From Escallonia rubra (taxonomy: Eukaryota; Streptophyta; Magnoliopsida; Escalloniales; Escalloniaceae): DNA of 64,000 nucleotides. The stretch is from assembly GCA_033065855.1 (NCBI GenBank), contig JAVXUO010002657.1, forward strand, positions 181,001-245,000. The letters are read 5' to 3'. The position numbers and the translations under genes are program-made. The notes beneath the pieces are model-generated. The model was not told the DNA's origin. It saw nothing but the letters and a program-made list of their open reading frames with translations, and ran no database searches. The first letter of the stretch is position 1, and each line of letters starts with the position of its first letter. Shown here piece by piece: positions 22,384 to 33,363 of the stretch.

Positions 22384-25222
22384 TACTACAAGAAAACATG
22401 CATGTAGCAGCGCTCTATGCTAGTAGCCCTAATATAGCTAGATTCAACCAATTCCTCATTGATTTAACTCGTGGATAGCAATCGAGAGCAAGGGCGCTTG
22501 ATTGGACTGATCAATTTCTCTGGAAGTTCATCTCTAAGAAAGGAAATCCAACCTTTGGCCCCGCTGCTCAAGACAACGGAGGATGAAGAGTTGAGCCCTA
22601 ATCCATCACTATCTTCATTGAAATTCCCAATTACTACCCCCCACCCCCCGGCGCGCACGCAGGACCACTCAACCATTTATTACTCCTTTGGGCTCTGGTT
22701 CTCTCTCTAATCTCAAAATATATACCTATATATAGCCATGTATGTACACAAATCTTATAGATATGTGAATATAAAGTAGTCTATTTATTTACTCATAGAT
22801 GTATTGATTATATGTTCTTATTTGATTGGATATTCCTATTCATACTTGTGTTCTTTCTTTATTCAAATGATTTGGTTTATTTGCTTACCTAATTTCGTTT
22901 AATTTGTTAGTTTTCACTTAGAGAAAAAACTGAGCCACATCATCGGTGGTGTTTGTGGCGACTGAATTTCTGATGGTGATTAGTTGTTTATGGCCGGATG
23001 AAATGCTTATTGGATTTCTATAAGAAAGAGGTAACCAACTTCCACTTCAAGTTCTTAAAGAGGCAATGCTTGAGATCTTATATTATTGCTATAAGTATAT
23101 TATTATTGCGGTGTTATGAAGGATGTCAGGTTGTTTGTATGACAATATGTTAGGAGAATTGTGTTGTTTATGTTGCATTTAAACCAATTACTTATAAATG
23201 AAAAGCTTCTCCTAGTTAATTTGTTGCTGTAAGTATACTATTATTGCAGGTGTTGACAAATACTACCTTCGGAGGCCGGAAAAAGATGACGATAGTTACT
23301 AACTTGCATGTCTGTACACTTTGTATACTTCTTCCTGAGAGTGAGCAGAAAAATTGATGTCTCTGGAAATTAATAGTTTCCTTTAATTGAGATACTTGGC
23401 ACAACAATTATTTGTACAAGGAAATTTTCTGGACATCTGTTTGATGACATAAGTGTCTCCTATTCATACTAAATAAATTACTTTGTACCTTTTTGACACA
23501 GTGTTGTGATTATGGTGTGCCATAAACATTATCCGAAAAATGTTAGATTTTAAACTTTTGGGTAGCCTAAGCTTTATCCAGGTGGTTGGCTGGATATTTT
23601 AGGCTTTGCCAGTTGCCACAGCCTTTGTTGTTTCCTTCTGCAGATTCTTAGTTCACCCTATTAGGGGTGATGTATCTTTGAAGTGAGGTATATGGTCTAG
23701 CAAATAGTAGAGCTGTAAATAAAGGAAATTATTAGTTCAAGCAGTAGCTTTGAGAGGTTTGGGATAAGACTCGAGAGTGGTTTCTACCGTACCCCCATAC
23801 ATGATGGGAGGTGAGTGAAGCATTGGGGACACCTCGTATATGATTTGGGTGCAAAATTAGTTAATTAGTTAGTTATTAAGCATTGGGGGCACCCTCCGAA
23901 GATAGTAACCCAGGGGATTCTTTGTTGAAGCATTAATTAGTTGTTGAAGCATTGGGGGCACCTTGTACAACAAGGGCTAGTGTTCATAGCTTGAGAATGT
24001 TGTTAATGGAAAAGGCAGGCATGAAAAAGGATTCGATTGCAAGCGAGAGAATCCTAAGATAGTGCTTTTAGTATTGTATGCAATCATTCTAGAAAGGCAA
24101 GGACATTAAAATGGAAAATGGCACAGATGGTGAAAATAACTTGCAAGGAAGACGATCTTAATAGCGTTACTATACAGACAGATGGATCCGTATTAAGATG
24201 GTATATGCACAAAATGTCCCGCTCTCCGGAAATTTTTTTGGGAGGTTACCTTTGAAATTATATATGGTAGTTTCGGTTTAGGGAGTTACATAAGAGTGAA
24301 AGTGAAATTTTTGTAGTCATATTATGAGTCTTGTTAGCTTAGTATTTAGTATCAGAAAATTAACCATATGTTCTTTTTGCTGCCCTTGTGCTATAGACGT
24401 TTAGAATGAGGTGTTAAAATGTAAAAAGCAACTGATTTGGCCTAAGTGATTATGTCAAAAGCAATCTTCTGCTTATCAGTCTCCTATTAACATCCTAGCA
24501 GAATATTAGATCAGGTTTCTTTTATGGTGTATTATACTTATATCTTTGTGCTGAAACACTGTGTCATTTTTGCGATATGAATCAGCTCAGTGCAAGTCGA
24601 TTGCGTGGCAACAATTTTGCTTTACATGCTGGAAGGCAAATTAAGCAGGTTAAAATTTATCCCTTACATGTGTTCAACTTTTTTTTTAGGTTGATATTGA
24701 TGCAGATACATGGCTGAATACAAATGGACCAGGAAACTTTGTTTTGTGCATGGTGGTTTCGTCTAGCTCTGGGAAGAAGCCTACTGGAAGCTTTCTTTGT
24801 TATTATGTTTGAATGGATTTGTTAATTTGATCCAACCTATGTTAGTCTTATGAGTTAGATTAATTGTAAAGAAGATGGTATGATTTGTGTAAGAATTTAA
24901 AACTTTAGTAAATTTTCACTTACTACTGAATGAGTTCAAATAGACCACGGTTTTTAATTTTATTTTTCTTATACAAAAGTCAGCTATAGTAGCGGCCATT
25001 AGTCGCTGGCATATAGTTTTAGCTGCTGTTATAGGTCTCCACAGTCAGCGGATAAAGAAGCCACAATAGCAGCGGCTGTAGATACCCTTGACCGTTGCCA
25101 TAAGTCTTTGGCAGCGAGACTTACGCCAGCCGTATGTGAACGCTGCCAGAGCCTACATCAGCGGTTATTGGACCTACAACAGCGCTTTTCAACCGCTGCC
25201 ATAGGCCATTTTTCTCGTAGCG
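22384..25222. mobile_element. Non-autonomous CACTA-like element, 2.8 kb
   Basis: The left end TACTACAAGAAAACATG and right end TTTTTCTCGTAGCG are one-base variants of CACTACAAGAAAA and its complement. Subterminal GC-rich motifs of AGCAGCG(G)C type recur at the left (22413-22425) and densely at the right (24975-25205: GTAGCGGCC, GCAGCGGCTGTAG, CAGCGGTTATTG, ACAGCGC). Flanking 3-mers are CGG and TGG. No transposase was seen. Between 23760 and 23970 a GAAGCATTGGGGGCACC motif recurs three times. Confidence 0.6.
24583..24810 (+). other. Exon-like segment inside the non-autonomous CACTA element
   Basis: An open stretch after AG (about 24588: LSASRLRGNNFALHAGRQIK) is followed by a GT, a T-rich tract ending TTTTTTTTAG (about 24687) and a second open stretch (VDIDADTWLNTNGPGNFVLC) that ends at a TGA near 24810. 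Splice-like borders and a polypyrimidine tract suggest a captured host gene piece. I do not recognise the protein. Confidence 0.3.
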
Positions 25223-25894
25223 TGGCGCGTTGGGTGTTGCGGATTGTTACCTTCAGTGTAAATAACATTGGAGGTGTACATTTTTTTTGTTTCTGGTCCT
25301 TGTAATGTGTGAACACCTCGTGCCATTAGAATTGTTGCTCTTGAAACCAAAGGGAGGCAGGGGAGGGGGAATGACTTCAGCTTGTAATACTATTCGGTAC
25401 CTTTATGTGTCTTCTGTCGTTTGGTTGGGTTACAAGATGAGATTTGTAACTTAGGCCAGATTTTAATTGTTAGAGCATGCTATATGAAGAACCAATACTA
25501 ACTTTATCAAGCTCCTATGGAAACTGAAATCATCATCTAGTGTTGTATTAAAATGGAGTCACTGCAATAAATTACGGCGAATAATTGGCCTTTGAAGGTC
25601 ATTAACACTAGTTGTTACTATTTATCAGCGACAGCGACTTCATTGGATTTAGAGACTTGCTTAGGATTTCAGTTTTTGCATGTTCACTCAGTGGCATGGT
25701 CGCCCTTTATCGAGCCAAGAAGTTGATTCTCCTATAGACGGACGTTGATATTCTCTTACAACGCTCAGGAAGTTGATTCTCCCGTAGGACAACAAACAGA
25801 AAATGCAGCACTTTTGTTCTTAAGCTAATACGGTGTAATAAATATGGTTAACTTTAACACGAGTCATTTTCTGCAAGAATGCAAGTACAGATAT

Positions 25895-26275
25895 GCAAAG
25901 ATGCTTGTCAGTTTGTGTAGATATTCAAGTCATTTCTAATCTTGCAACCAATAAAATAGAAACTTTGCCCAAGGGAAGAGCTTATAACATAGCACAATTC
26001 GATGTAGATTTTTATGGTAAAAACATGGTGTCATTTTACAGTGACAAAAATAGTACCTCTGGCCGCATCCTATACATGTGGTGCCATTATGGTGTAGCAC
26101 GAATTTTAGTACCATCGACAGTCACGCTTGCCCAATTTGCCAAGGAAGAGCTTTAAGAACTCCAAAACCACGTCTTCATTCGCAAATAAGGCAAAGTTTC
26201 TATTGAATTGGTTGCAAGAGAATAAACGACTTGAATATCTGCACAAAATGACATGCATCTTTGCATATCAGGACT
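25895..26275. repeat. Imperfect inverted repeat (fold-back), arms about 85 bases
   Basis: The left arm, about 25895-25978, begins ATGCAAAGATGCTTGTCA. The right arm, about 26190-26273, read on the minus strand, begins ATGCAAAGATGCATGTCA. They share AGATATTCAAGTC, CTTGCAACCAAT and ATAGAAACTTTGCC in order. The 87-codon open frame at 25893-26156 spans one arm and the loop and is probably not a gene. A further partial copy of the AAGCTCTTCCCATAGGCAAAG part lies near 26426. Confidence 0.7.
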
Positions 26276-26989
26276 TGCATTGTTGCATAAATTGACTTGT
26301 GTCAATGTAAACCTACCATTTTTTTGGATCATTCTTCACTTCTTGGCGTGTATGGAATTCACAACCTATGTGGTATTGTGCGCTGCCATGTGCACACGAG
26401 GCAAAACTAAGAGGTGCTTTAAGCTCTTCCCATAGGCAAAGTTAGTATTGCATATGTAGAAAACGTCTTGAGCATCGGTAGAATCCGACGAGCACCTTCT
26501 CATAAACGGAATTGTGTTTCTGAAGAAAACGACATGTGTCACCTAAACCGTGTAGAACCGTTCTTCTATGATTGATTGGTAAACATATCAACAACTTTCA
26601 ATCGGATCAGTTTCTCCACAACAATCAAGTAATTGGGCGCCGATAAAATCCGATCTAATGGAGAGGTGACAAAACACTATACTTTTCATTACAAAACGGA
26701 TAAACCGGATCCATCAAAGATCCCAACCCCCCTTAGCAAGGGAAAGTATAGTTCCCGCAAGGTCCTCTTTTTTTAAGAGTCCCACCAAAGCAAAAGCAGC
26801 ACTTGTGGACTCCCCCCCCGCCCCCCCTCATGTGTACTTCATAAAACGACTTGAGCATCGGCAGAATCCGACAAGCACCTTTGCATAAACAGACTTGTGT
26901 TTCTGTAGAAAATGACTTGTGTCACCTAATCTGTTTACACATCGACACCATTGTTGTACATGGGTGAGTGTGTGAGTTTAAGGTTAGCA

Positions 26990-27245
26990 AGTTATGTTGG
27001 CCGTCACATAAGTCTCACTCTGTAAAAACACAAGTAATTAGATGCAACTGTGTTCGTCCGTTTGTATCAATATCCAACCACTCTGCAAAAAAAGAAGAAT
27101 TTTCAAATTTCCCCTAGATCTAGACATTGAAGATTGATTTGTTGAATGAAATTAAGGATTGGGTGATGGGATTTGTGGAGGTTGAAGATGGGTGCCAATT
27201 GTTTGATGAAATGCCGTTAAGAAGACTTGATGAGTGAGTTGTGTG
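26990..27245 (+). pseudogene. PPR-like gene fragment, copy 1 (inverted pair)
   Basis: This block and 28200-28490 are reverse complements of each other over about 230 bases (shared AAGTAATTAGATGCAACTGT and CATTGAAGATTGATTTGTTG). Near 27190 it contains CAATTGTTTGATGAAATGCC, which reads QLFDEMP, a typical pentatricopeptide repeat tail. The frame is not open on either side. Its place inside a transposon suggests capture of a host gene piece. Confidence 0.4.
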
Positions 27246-28199
27246 TGGGTTTAAGGTTAGCAGACTATGGTGGCCGTGACACAAGTCTCACTCTGCAAAA
27301 AAACAAGTAATTAGATGCAACTATATTTGTCCGTTTGTATTAATATCTAACTACTCAGCAAAAAAGCAATTTGTGTTTTCTTCCGTAGTATTTTCTTCAT
27401 ATTATTTGAATATCTCAAAGTGCATTATTAAAGTTGATAAATTTGCTTTAAGATGGCCTTACATACATATCCTCGACTGTTCTAGACCATGAAAACAACC
27501 AATTAACGAAGTTGCTTTTATGCAAATAATTTTGAAATTTGATTTTCAAGTTTTGGTGTTATAGACCATATTTTTTGTCTTGCCAAAAGTTAGAAAAAGT
27601 TTATACTCTGTATATTCTTCTATTTTCCTTCCAACCACGTTCTTGTTTCCCTTTATAAGATGTAAAAAAAAAATTTCAACCATGATAGGATTGAGATATT
27701 CGGTTGCTCCTTAGTGTTAAAAGGGTAGTATAGAGGACTTGGAGGTTTGACAAAGCTCCTCTTAGCATATTTTAAAATCATACGAAAAATGATACGATGT
27801 GATGTTTTTATATTAATATTAAGTGAGCTTTGACATATATGTTTGTAACATCTCAGGCATTATACATTAGATATCATGATGCAGTGAAGGACTACAAAAA
27901 AGATTACCACTAAACTAGAAAATTAGGTAAACTTTTCCCATGTAAGTGATGGAAATAATCTACAAAATGATGAAGTGTTTTACTGACGACAAAAAATGAA
28001 CTTTACACAACATGAGTAGAGAAAATAAGGAATTGACTGAGAGTCCGGGACTAAAACGATGAACCCCTCTTATCCTGTAAACAACTTCCCTAGTTACAAC
28101 AAAAATTTCGTTTCTATACGATGTGAATCTCAAAATTGTACAAGATACATAAAAAGTGAACAATTTTGAAGCCTCATGTGGCTAACAAAAAAATTACAA

Positions 28200-28490
28200 C
28201 CTCCATAAATCCCCTCACCCAATCCTTAATTTCATTCAACAAATCAATCTTCAATGTCTAGATCTAGGGGAAATCTGAAAATTCTTCCTTTTTTGCAAAG
28301 TAGTTGGATATTGATACAAACGAACGAACACTGTTGCATCTAATTACTTGTATTTTTGCAGAGTGAGACTTGTGTCACAGCCAACATAACCCGCTAACCT
28401 TAAACTCACACACAACCCACTCATCAAATCTTCTCAGCGGCATTTCATCAAACAGTTGGCGTGCCTCTTCAGCCTTCGCAAACTCCCTCA
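28200..28490 (-). pseudogene. PPR-like gene fragment, copy 2 (inverted pair)
   Basis: On the minus strand, about 28405-28490, the reading AKAEEARQLFDEMPLRR is a good match to the end of a plant pentatricopeptide repeat, better preserved than the copy at 27190. The two copies face each other with about 950 bases between, so a transcript could form a long hairpin. No complete PPR array is present. Confidence 0.45.
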
Positions 28491-29235
28491 CCTAAACCTC
28501 AATTTCATCAACAAATCAGTCCTCAATGTCCAGATACAGGGGAAATCTGATGCGGGACTTGGGCCGATTGGTGGGTGGGTGGGTAGGAGAGGAGAGTGGG
28601 GTGGGAAGGGGAGAGGAAGGGGTTAGGGGAGCTTGGACGTATTGAAGTTTGGGTAGTTTGGAGGGAAGATGGGGGAAGGGTAATTTGAGTAAACAAAAAT
28701 TGAAGTTTTGAAAAAACCCATTTTTTTTAAGGACCTCCATTGTTCAGAAATTTAGAAAACTAAACCCATTTTTTCTTAAGTTTATAAAAAAAAACCACAT
28801 TTCTCAAATATTTATTCCTAAATCCCCTCTTTTCCTAATTTTCCCTTTTTTCATAATTTGTTAATATACGAGGTTCTTTTCTTTATTTGTTATGTTGCTT
28901 TAAAGTATCGGTTCATTGTAAAGCTTTAACAAGAAATGAATTGGCTACAGAAATGCAAGAAATGAGGGCTACACAAGGGGTACAGATTAATCACCTGTTG
29001 AGGTTCATCTATGCTTCCTAGCCCACGAAATAATCCTAACAAATTAACTCCCCAATATATCGCCAGAGCAGAAGATGAATATAGATCAATATGTTTAAGA
29101 TGTATATCATAGGTATAAATCAAAGCAGAAGCCCTCAACCACAGAATGCAATTAGGAAAAATACAGCCAATACATTTTATAGAAATGATGTACAATCATC
29201 TATACTCACCCTGATCAACCAAGAGTTGAGAAAAC

Positions 29236-29400
29236 GCATAAATTAGGAGCGGCAGCAATGGGGCCAACAGCCACGGTAGTGGCGGCAGCAATGGGGACAT
29301 CGGCAGCGGCGGGAGCAAAGGGGACGGCAGCCATGGCAGCGGCAACAGCAATGGGGACGGCAGCCACGGCAGGGACGGCGACACGGAGCTTCGCGAACAG
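29236..29400. repeat. GC-rich short tandem repeats near the CACTA right end
   Basis: Units of GGCAGCAATGGGG and GGCAGCCACGGCAG repeat over about 150 bases. A comparable GC-rich array lies at 55606-55770, the same relative position in the other large CACTA element. The Pro/Leu-rich frame on the minus strand is an artefact unless it is part of a lost transposase leader. Confidence 0.7.
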
Positions 29401-29759
29401 GTGGAGGCAGTGCTAGGCGTTGGGCATTTGGATGCTGGGGGAGAGGGACAGCAGTAAGAGGTTGAGAGAGAAGAAAAGATTCGGGGCAGTTGGCAGCGGT
29501 GAAAGATCAGGAATGAGATAAAAAAGAATGAATATAAAATTAGGGTTAAGAGTTTTTATAACTCTAAAACTCAATAAAAAATTCTTAAAAACACAATAAG
29601 AAAATTTGACTAGAAAATTCCATGACTGAAACTTCTAGCGACGAACAATTTGGTCGCTAAATCCAACTTAAATTTTACTGCATAACATTAGCTTGTTGGG
29701 TGACGGAATTTTTGTGACGGAGCCAAATTCTGTTACTAAGAACCTATTTTCTTGTAGTG

Positions 29760-30164
29760 ATGGCATCTTTGTCTGTAAATAGTGGATTTTGAAACTCATT
29801 TTGGACCAGCATTCTCTAGAAAAGGATTTGCTTTTTATGAACTCATTTGCAAAATCTCATTTTCTCACTCTAAATTTTAGAATTAAAGATTCTAGAGAGA
29901 GAAAGCACTTCAATTGGGACTATGACATGATACCCTAGTTTTGGACATTGATATATTAACCTTAGCTTAAACTATCAACAGTCAGCCATGTTCGCCTTGC
30001 ACCTTTTCCCCTGTAGCACTGCCACTCGTCAGGCTTTGTCTAGGAATCCACGACTCTGCCTTGCTCTACCCTTGCTTTTTCCCACATTTTATACTTTGCA
30101 GCTGACTCTGACTGTATCTTTATGGCACCTCAACGTAAACTATTAACCTACTTCCTTGACATCA
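29760..30164 (+). repeat. Family C LTR, segment 3 of 3
   Basis: It resumes exactly where segment 2 stopped. CTGTAAATAGTGGATTTTG (about 29773) matches CTATATATAGTGGATTCTGG of the solo LTR near 36585. It then carries the TTCTCACTCTAAATT...AGAGAGAGAAAG leader, the CACTGCCACTCGTCAGGCTTTG block and the GACTCTGACTG-ATC-TT-TGGCACCTC block, ending GACATCA. It is the 3' end of the LTR split by the CACTA element. Confidence 0.85.
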
Positions 30165-30680
30165 CAATATTCAGCTTTTAATAAACAAAGAGGCTACTCA
30201 TTACCCAACTTAAAGATTAAATATTTGAGACAAAACATCTTTTGAAGTAATTTTTTGGCAGCTACTCCGTTTTTATGTTATTGTTCTTCTACTTGACTGT
30301 GAGTTCTTGCTGCAGATGAGTAATTGCGCAGGGCGCCGGCCGTCATCTATAGACTTTTTCTATAAATTAACTTCTAACTGCAGGGGATTACACTCTTTGC
30401 ATGTCGCATAAGGAAAGGCAGCTATTTTTGTCTCTTTCATCAGTTTTGGCGACTTTTGCTTGTCGGTCGGGTCGTGGAGGTTCACAACAGTGGCTTGATA
30501 ATGTACAGTGTGGCAAACCTCTTCCTCGCATCGATACATCGCTTTAATACTTCCTTGTGGCTTAGTTAACCTGTAGTTATTTTGTTTTAGTCAATTTCTT
30601 ATCTGGATGGGGATGTCATCCACATTGTTGGTGTGACGGCTCAACTACTGTTGTAAATTTTTCTCCTTTTATTCTGGTAT
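30165..30680. other. Interval with no recognised feature
   Basis: T-rich sequence between the end of the split family C LTR and the next solo LTR. It could be internal retroelement sequence or host DNA. No coding match was seen. Confidence 0.4.
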
Positions 30681-31456
30681 ATACTTGTTCCCAACCTATT
30701 CTGGTCGCACCCAAAGGCCCATTGTGGTCCCATTTTGCATGACACATCCGCACAAGCAACAATCAACATTCAACGCTCACAACCGGTCAAAGCGTGCACG
30801 CTCAAGTCACGTGCACTTCTTACTTCTTCTACGTGACTTCGTTCGTCACCAAGAAACTCATCCTGGCGCTACTGCTCATCACGCTCCGACCATCGCACAT
30901 CGCCCGTCGCCTTTCGGCGCACCTTCGCGCTTGCCCAAGGAGGTTGGCCTTGGCCTCCCCCTTGGGGTCGGCCTCGGCCTTGGCCTCCCATTGAGGTTGG
31001 CCTTGGCCTTCCCCCAAGGGTTGGCCTTTGGCCTCCATACTTAGCATTTTCACTTCTCTTCAAGGGACCATACATCACTCCGCGACTGCGTCGCCCGGAC
31101 ATAAGTCCGCGACCCCGTCACCCGTCGTCCGGACGTTGCCCGCGCCCGCGCGCTAACTCCGCGACGCTTGTCGTCCGTCGCTCAGACGTCGTCTCCGTGA
31201 CACCCGTCGCCAGCGTCCGGGCGCCGCACTCCAACACTCCGCCGCGCCCGTGCGCCACGCTGCTGATACAGCCGTGCCCCTAGGCTCTCTGTCGCACTAC
31301 CGTGCCCCCGGCACCATACTCACTACATCGCGCCCATGCGCCACAATCATGTTACATGTCCCCCGGGCACCACACTCATTCACCACACCATGCACACCTT
31401 GCCTTGGTCGTGGAACATGCTTCGACCCACTCTCCGGAGTGTGCAACATCCTGCGA

Positions 31457-31980
31457 GGATAGGCGACTCCTCCGGGACACTATCTCCGCCAGGGAGCTCT
31501 TCAACTCCCCTTCCGCAAGGTAAACAGCTCCTCCGGGATGCTACATCGGCCAATCGGGTAGACTGCTCCTCTGGGATGCTACCTTGACGCGCTCCGAGTG
31601 CTCCGGCACAAGGACTCACCCGCGGGGATAGGCGACTCCTCCGAGACACTATCTCCACCAGGGAGCTCTTCAACTCCCCTTTCGCCAGGTAGACGGCTCC
31701 TCCGAGATGCTACCTCGGCCAGTCGGGTAGACGGCTCCTCCAGGATGCTACCTTGACGTGCTCCAAGTGCTCCGGCACAAGGACTCACCCGCGGGGATAT
31801 GTGACTCCTCCGGGACACTATCTCTGCCAGGGAGCTCTAAGTGCTCTGGCACGAAGACTCCCCTTCTTCCAGGTAGACGGCTCCTCTGGGATGCTACCTT
31901 GGCCGGCCAGGTAGACGACTCCTCCGGGATGCTACCTCGGCCTGCGGAATAGGCGACTCCTCCGGGACACTATCTCCGCT
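31457..31980. repeat. Higher-order tandem repeat in solo LTR C2, about 170-base period
   Basis: GGATAGGCGACTCCTCCGGG or a close variant starts units near 31457, 31630, 31797 and 31950. Inside each unit a shorter GGTAGACGGCTCCTCCGGGA element repeats. The long GC-rich frames on both strands here are repeat translations. The sister LTR at 35582 lacks this array. Confidence 0.88.
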
Positions 31981-32343
31981 AGGGTGTCTGCGTGACTGGC
32001 CTACGTGCTCCGGCACTGGGGGCTTACGTCGGCACCCCTAGGGACTATGACCCCCGGGTCACTCCGAGACGGGAGCAGGTCTTCGGAGGGCATCGTGCCT
32101 AGTTCACCTGGCAGTTGGGCGTCGGGTCTTCCCCACCGCTGTCAGGCCTGTGGGACTCCGCAAGGGCTTGGATTGGAGGCTAGATCAAGGGGTCCTCTGG
32201 CCACACCGATGTTGTGGGAGCCAGTCTTTCCAGACAGACAGAGCAACGATGTGCGGGGCAGGCCGGGTGAATATGCGATCCGACAGTCCGTGGAGCACCG
32301 GCACCCATGGACCCCCCGGTGACGTGTCACTCCCAGGGAGCGC

Positions 32344-32349
32344 CACGTG
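32344..32349. promoter_or_regulatory. G-box in solo LTR C2
   Basis: CACGTG within GCCACGTGTCGG, 30 bases upstream of the LTR TATA box. A second ACGT site, GACGTGTCAC, lies at 32320. The sister LTR has ACACGTGTCGG at the same place (36551). Such ACGT elements bind plant bZIP/bHLH factors in stress and abscisic acid responses; use here is inferred. Confidence 0.6.
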
Positions 32350-32378
32350 TCGGTTAATGACATCATCATCTCAATCTC

Positions 32379-32387
32379 TATAAATAG
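32379..32387 (+). promoter_or_regulatory. TATA box of solo LTR C2
   Basis: TATAAATAG, followed about 60-90 bases on by a C/T-rich leader (TTTCACTTTCTCACTCT). The corresponding boxes are TATATATAG near 36585 in the sister LTR and GTAAATAG near 29775 in the split copy. Transcription from here would run toward the transporter gene. Confidence 0.65.
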
Positions 32388-32706
32388 AGGTCTTGAGAAT
32401 TCATTCGGGACGGTTGGACATTTTCGGAACATATTTCACTTTCTCACTCTAGAATCCTAGAGAGAGAAACATACAGGACCTTGACTCTGGACCTAAGTAT
32501 CGGACTGTGATTGTCGTCGTATATTCATCCTATGCCATCGCCCTCGCAGCACTGCCACCCTCAGGCTCTGTCTGGGAAGCCCTTGGTCTCTGCCCTTGTT
32601 CCACCCTTGCTGTGTCTTACATCAACATACTTGGAAGCTGACTCGGACTGCAGCCTTTGTGGCACCTCCACGTAAGTACGAACCCACTTTCTTTGGCATC
32701 AATACT

Positions 32707-33363
32707 TTTAACCCTTCCCAGAAAAAATAAATAAAAGTAATTTGTTGACATTGGAATGTTATTATCTATGCAGTTCACATTACTTATATGCAGTTGACTT
32801 TAGCATTACTGGTGTTTATTTAATTAATTAACGGACATTCAGAAGCAAATTTGTCTCCAATTTTTTTTTTCATTTTTTATACGATATGTTTCTTAAAATT
32901 GGCCTCGAAAAGGACCAAGTAAAAGTTCAATTCTATTAAAAGGGACAAGAGGCTTAACACGAAAAGGCAATTACAATCTAATATACTATATAATAACTAG
33001 TGGTGCTTTAACGAGAGCTTTGAGCTTCGAATAGCATGGCACGTCCTATCAAAAACAAGAAAGCACGGCACCTGGAGGACACCGAACCTAATACTATGAA
33101 CTTTTGAGGCATGTTAATTTGAATAGTTTTCAACTGCCTCTTATCCTCACAGATACGTTGCCAAGTATATCTGTAACACCCATCTTATCTAGTAACACCC
33201 TAAATCCATAAGATCTTTTCTCCAAATCCCACAGATACCGATGCGGATTTTCTCCTTCCTCTCTTTCTAAACAACCCTCCAATCATAAACCCTAGCGCCA
33301 GCCTAGTGCAGAAGGCTGCAGCAACTGCATAGGCCTGCAAGTTTCAAACTGACGGAAACAAAG
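32707..33363 (+). promoter_or_regulatory. Upstream region and probable 5' leader of the transporter gene
   Basis: An AT-rich stretch holds a possible TATA motif, CTATATAATA, at about 32987. From about 33205 a C/T-rich, CAA-containing sequence typical of plant 5' leaders runs up to the start codon (context ACAAAGATGG). Transcription start cannot be fixed from sequence. Confidence 0.4.

Larger units (their letters stand above)
21975..28845. mobile_element. Possible Mutator-like element with long terminal inverted repeats
   Basis: The left arm (21975-22150) starts GGGAAAATTAGGTAAAGATG. The right arm (about 28670-28845), read on the minus strand, starts GGGAAAATTAGGAAAAGAGG. Both then share TAAATTTCTGAACAA, AAAAAATGGGTTTTTT and CAAATTACCCxTxCCCC in the same order over about 175 bases. 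Long inverted repeats of this kind suit a MULE, and it lies inside the CACTA element. No 9-10 base duplication or transposase was found, so it could also be an inverted segment of a repeat. Confidence 0.45.
18040..29759 (-). mobile_element. Large degenerate CACTA (En/Spm) DNA transposon
   Basis: The left end reads CACCACAAGAAAATAGG and the right end is the reverse complement of CACTACAAGAAAATAGG, the CACTA hallmark with one T-to-C change. Both ends carry subterminal repeats of TTTAGTGACGGAAATTT type (18060-18440 and about 29635-29745). The flanking 3-mers, ACA and ATG, no longer match. Family C LTR sequence continues on both sides (17562-18039 and 29760-30164), which independently supports the borders. 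TNP2 and Transposase_24-like relics lie inside on the minus strand, and other repeats have inserted into it. Length 11.7 kb. It is inactive. Confidence 0.88.
30686..32701 (+). mobile_element. Solo LTR, family C (copy C2), upstream of the transporter gene
   Basis: TGTTCCCAACCTATTCTGG...GGCATCA, 2016 bases, flanked by a perfect 5-base duplication ATACT (30681-30685 and 32702-32706). There is no internal region or PBS. It is very GC-rich in the middle, with its own tandem arrays at 30940-31025 (TTGGCCTTGGCCTCCC) and 31457-31980. The last 330 bases hold a G-box, a TATA box and a C/T-rich leader shared with the other family C copies. It reads toward the transporter gene 662 bases downstream. Confidence 0.93.

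Noticed and set aside
30685-32432. Several long GC-rich frames on both strands (also at 35629-36755)
   Set aside because: They lie in tandem arrays of solo LTRs C2 and C3 and are open in several frames at once because of composition.
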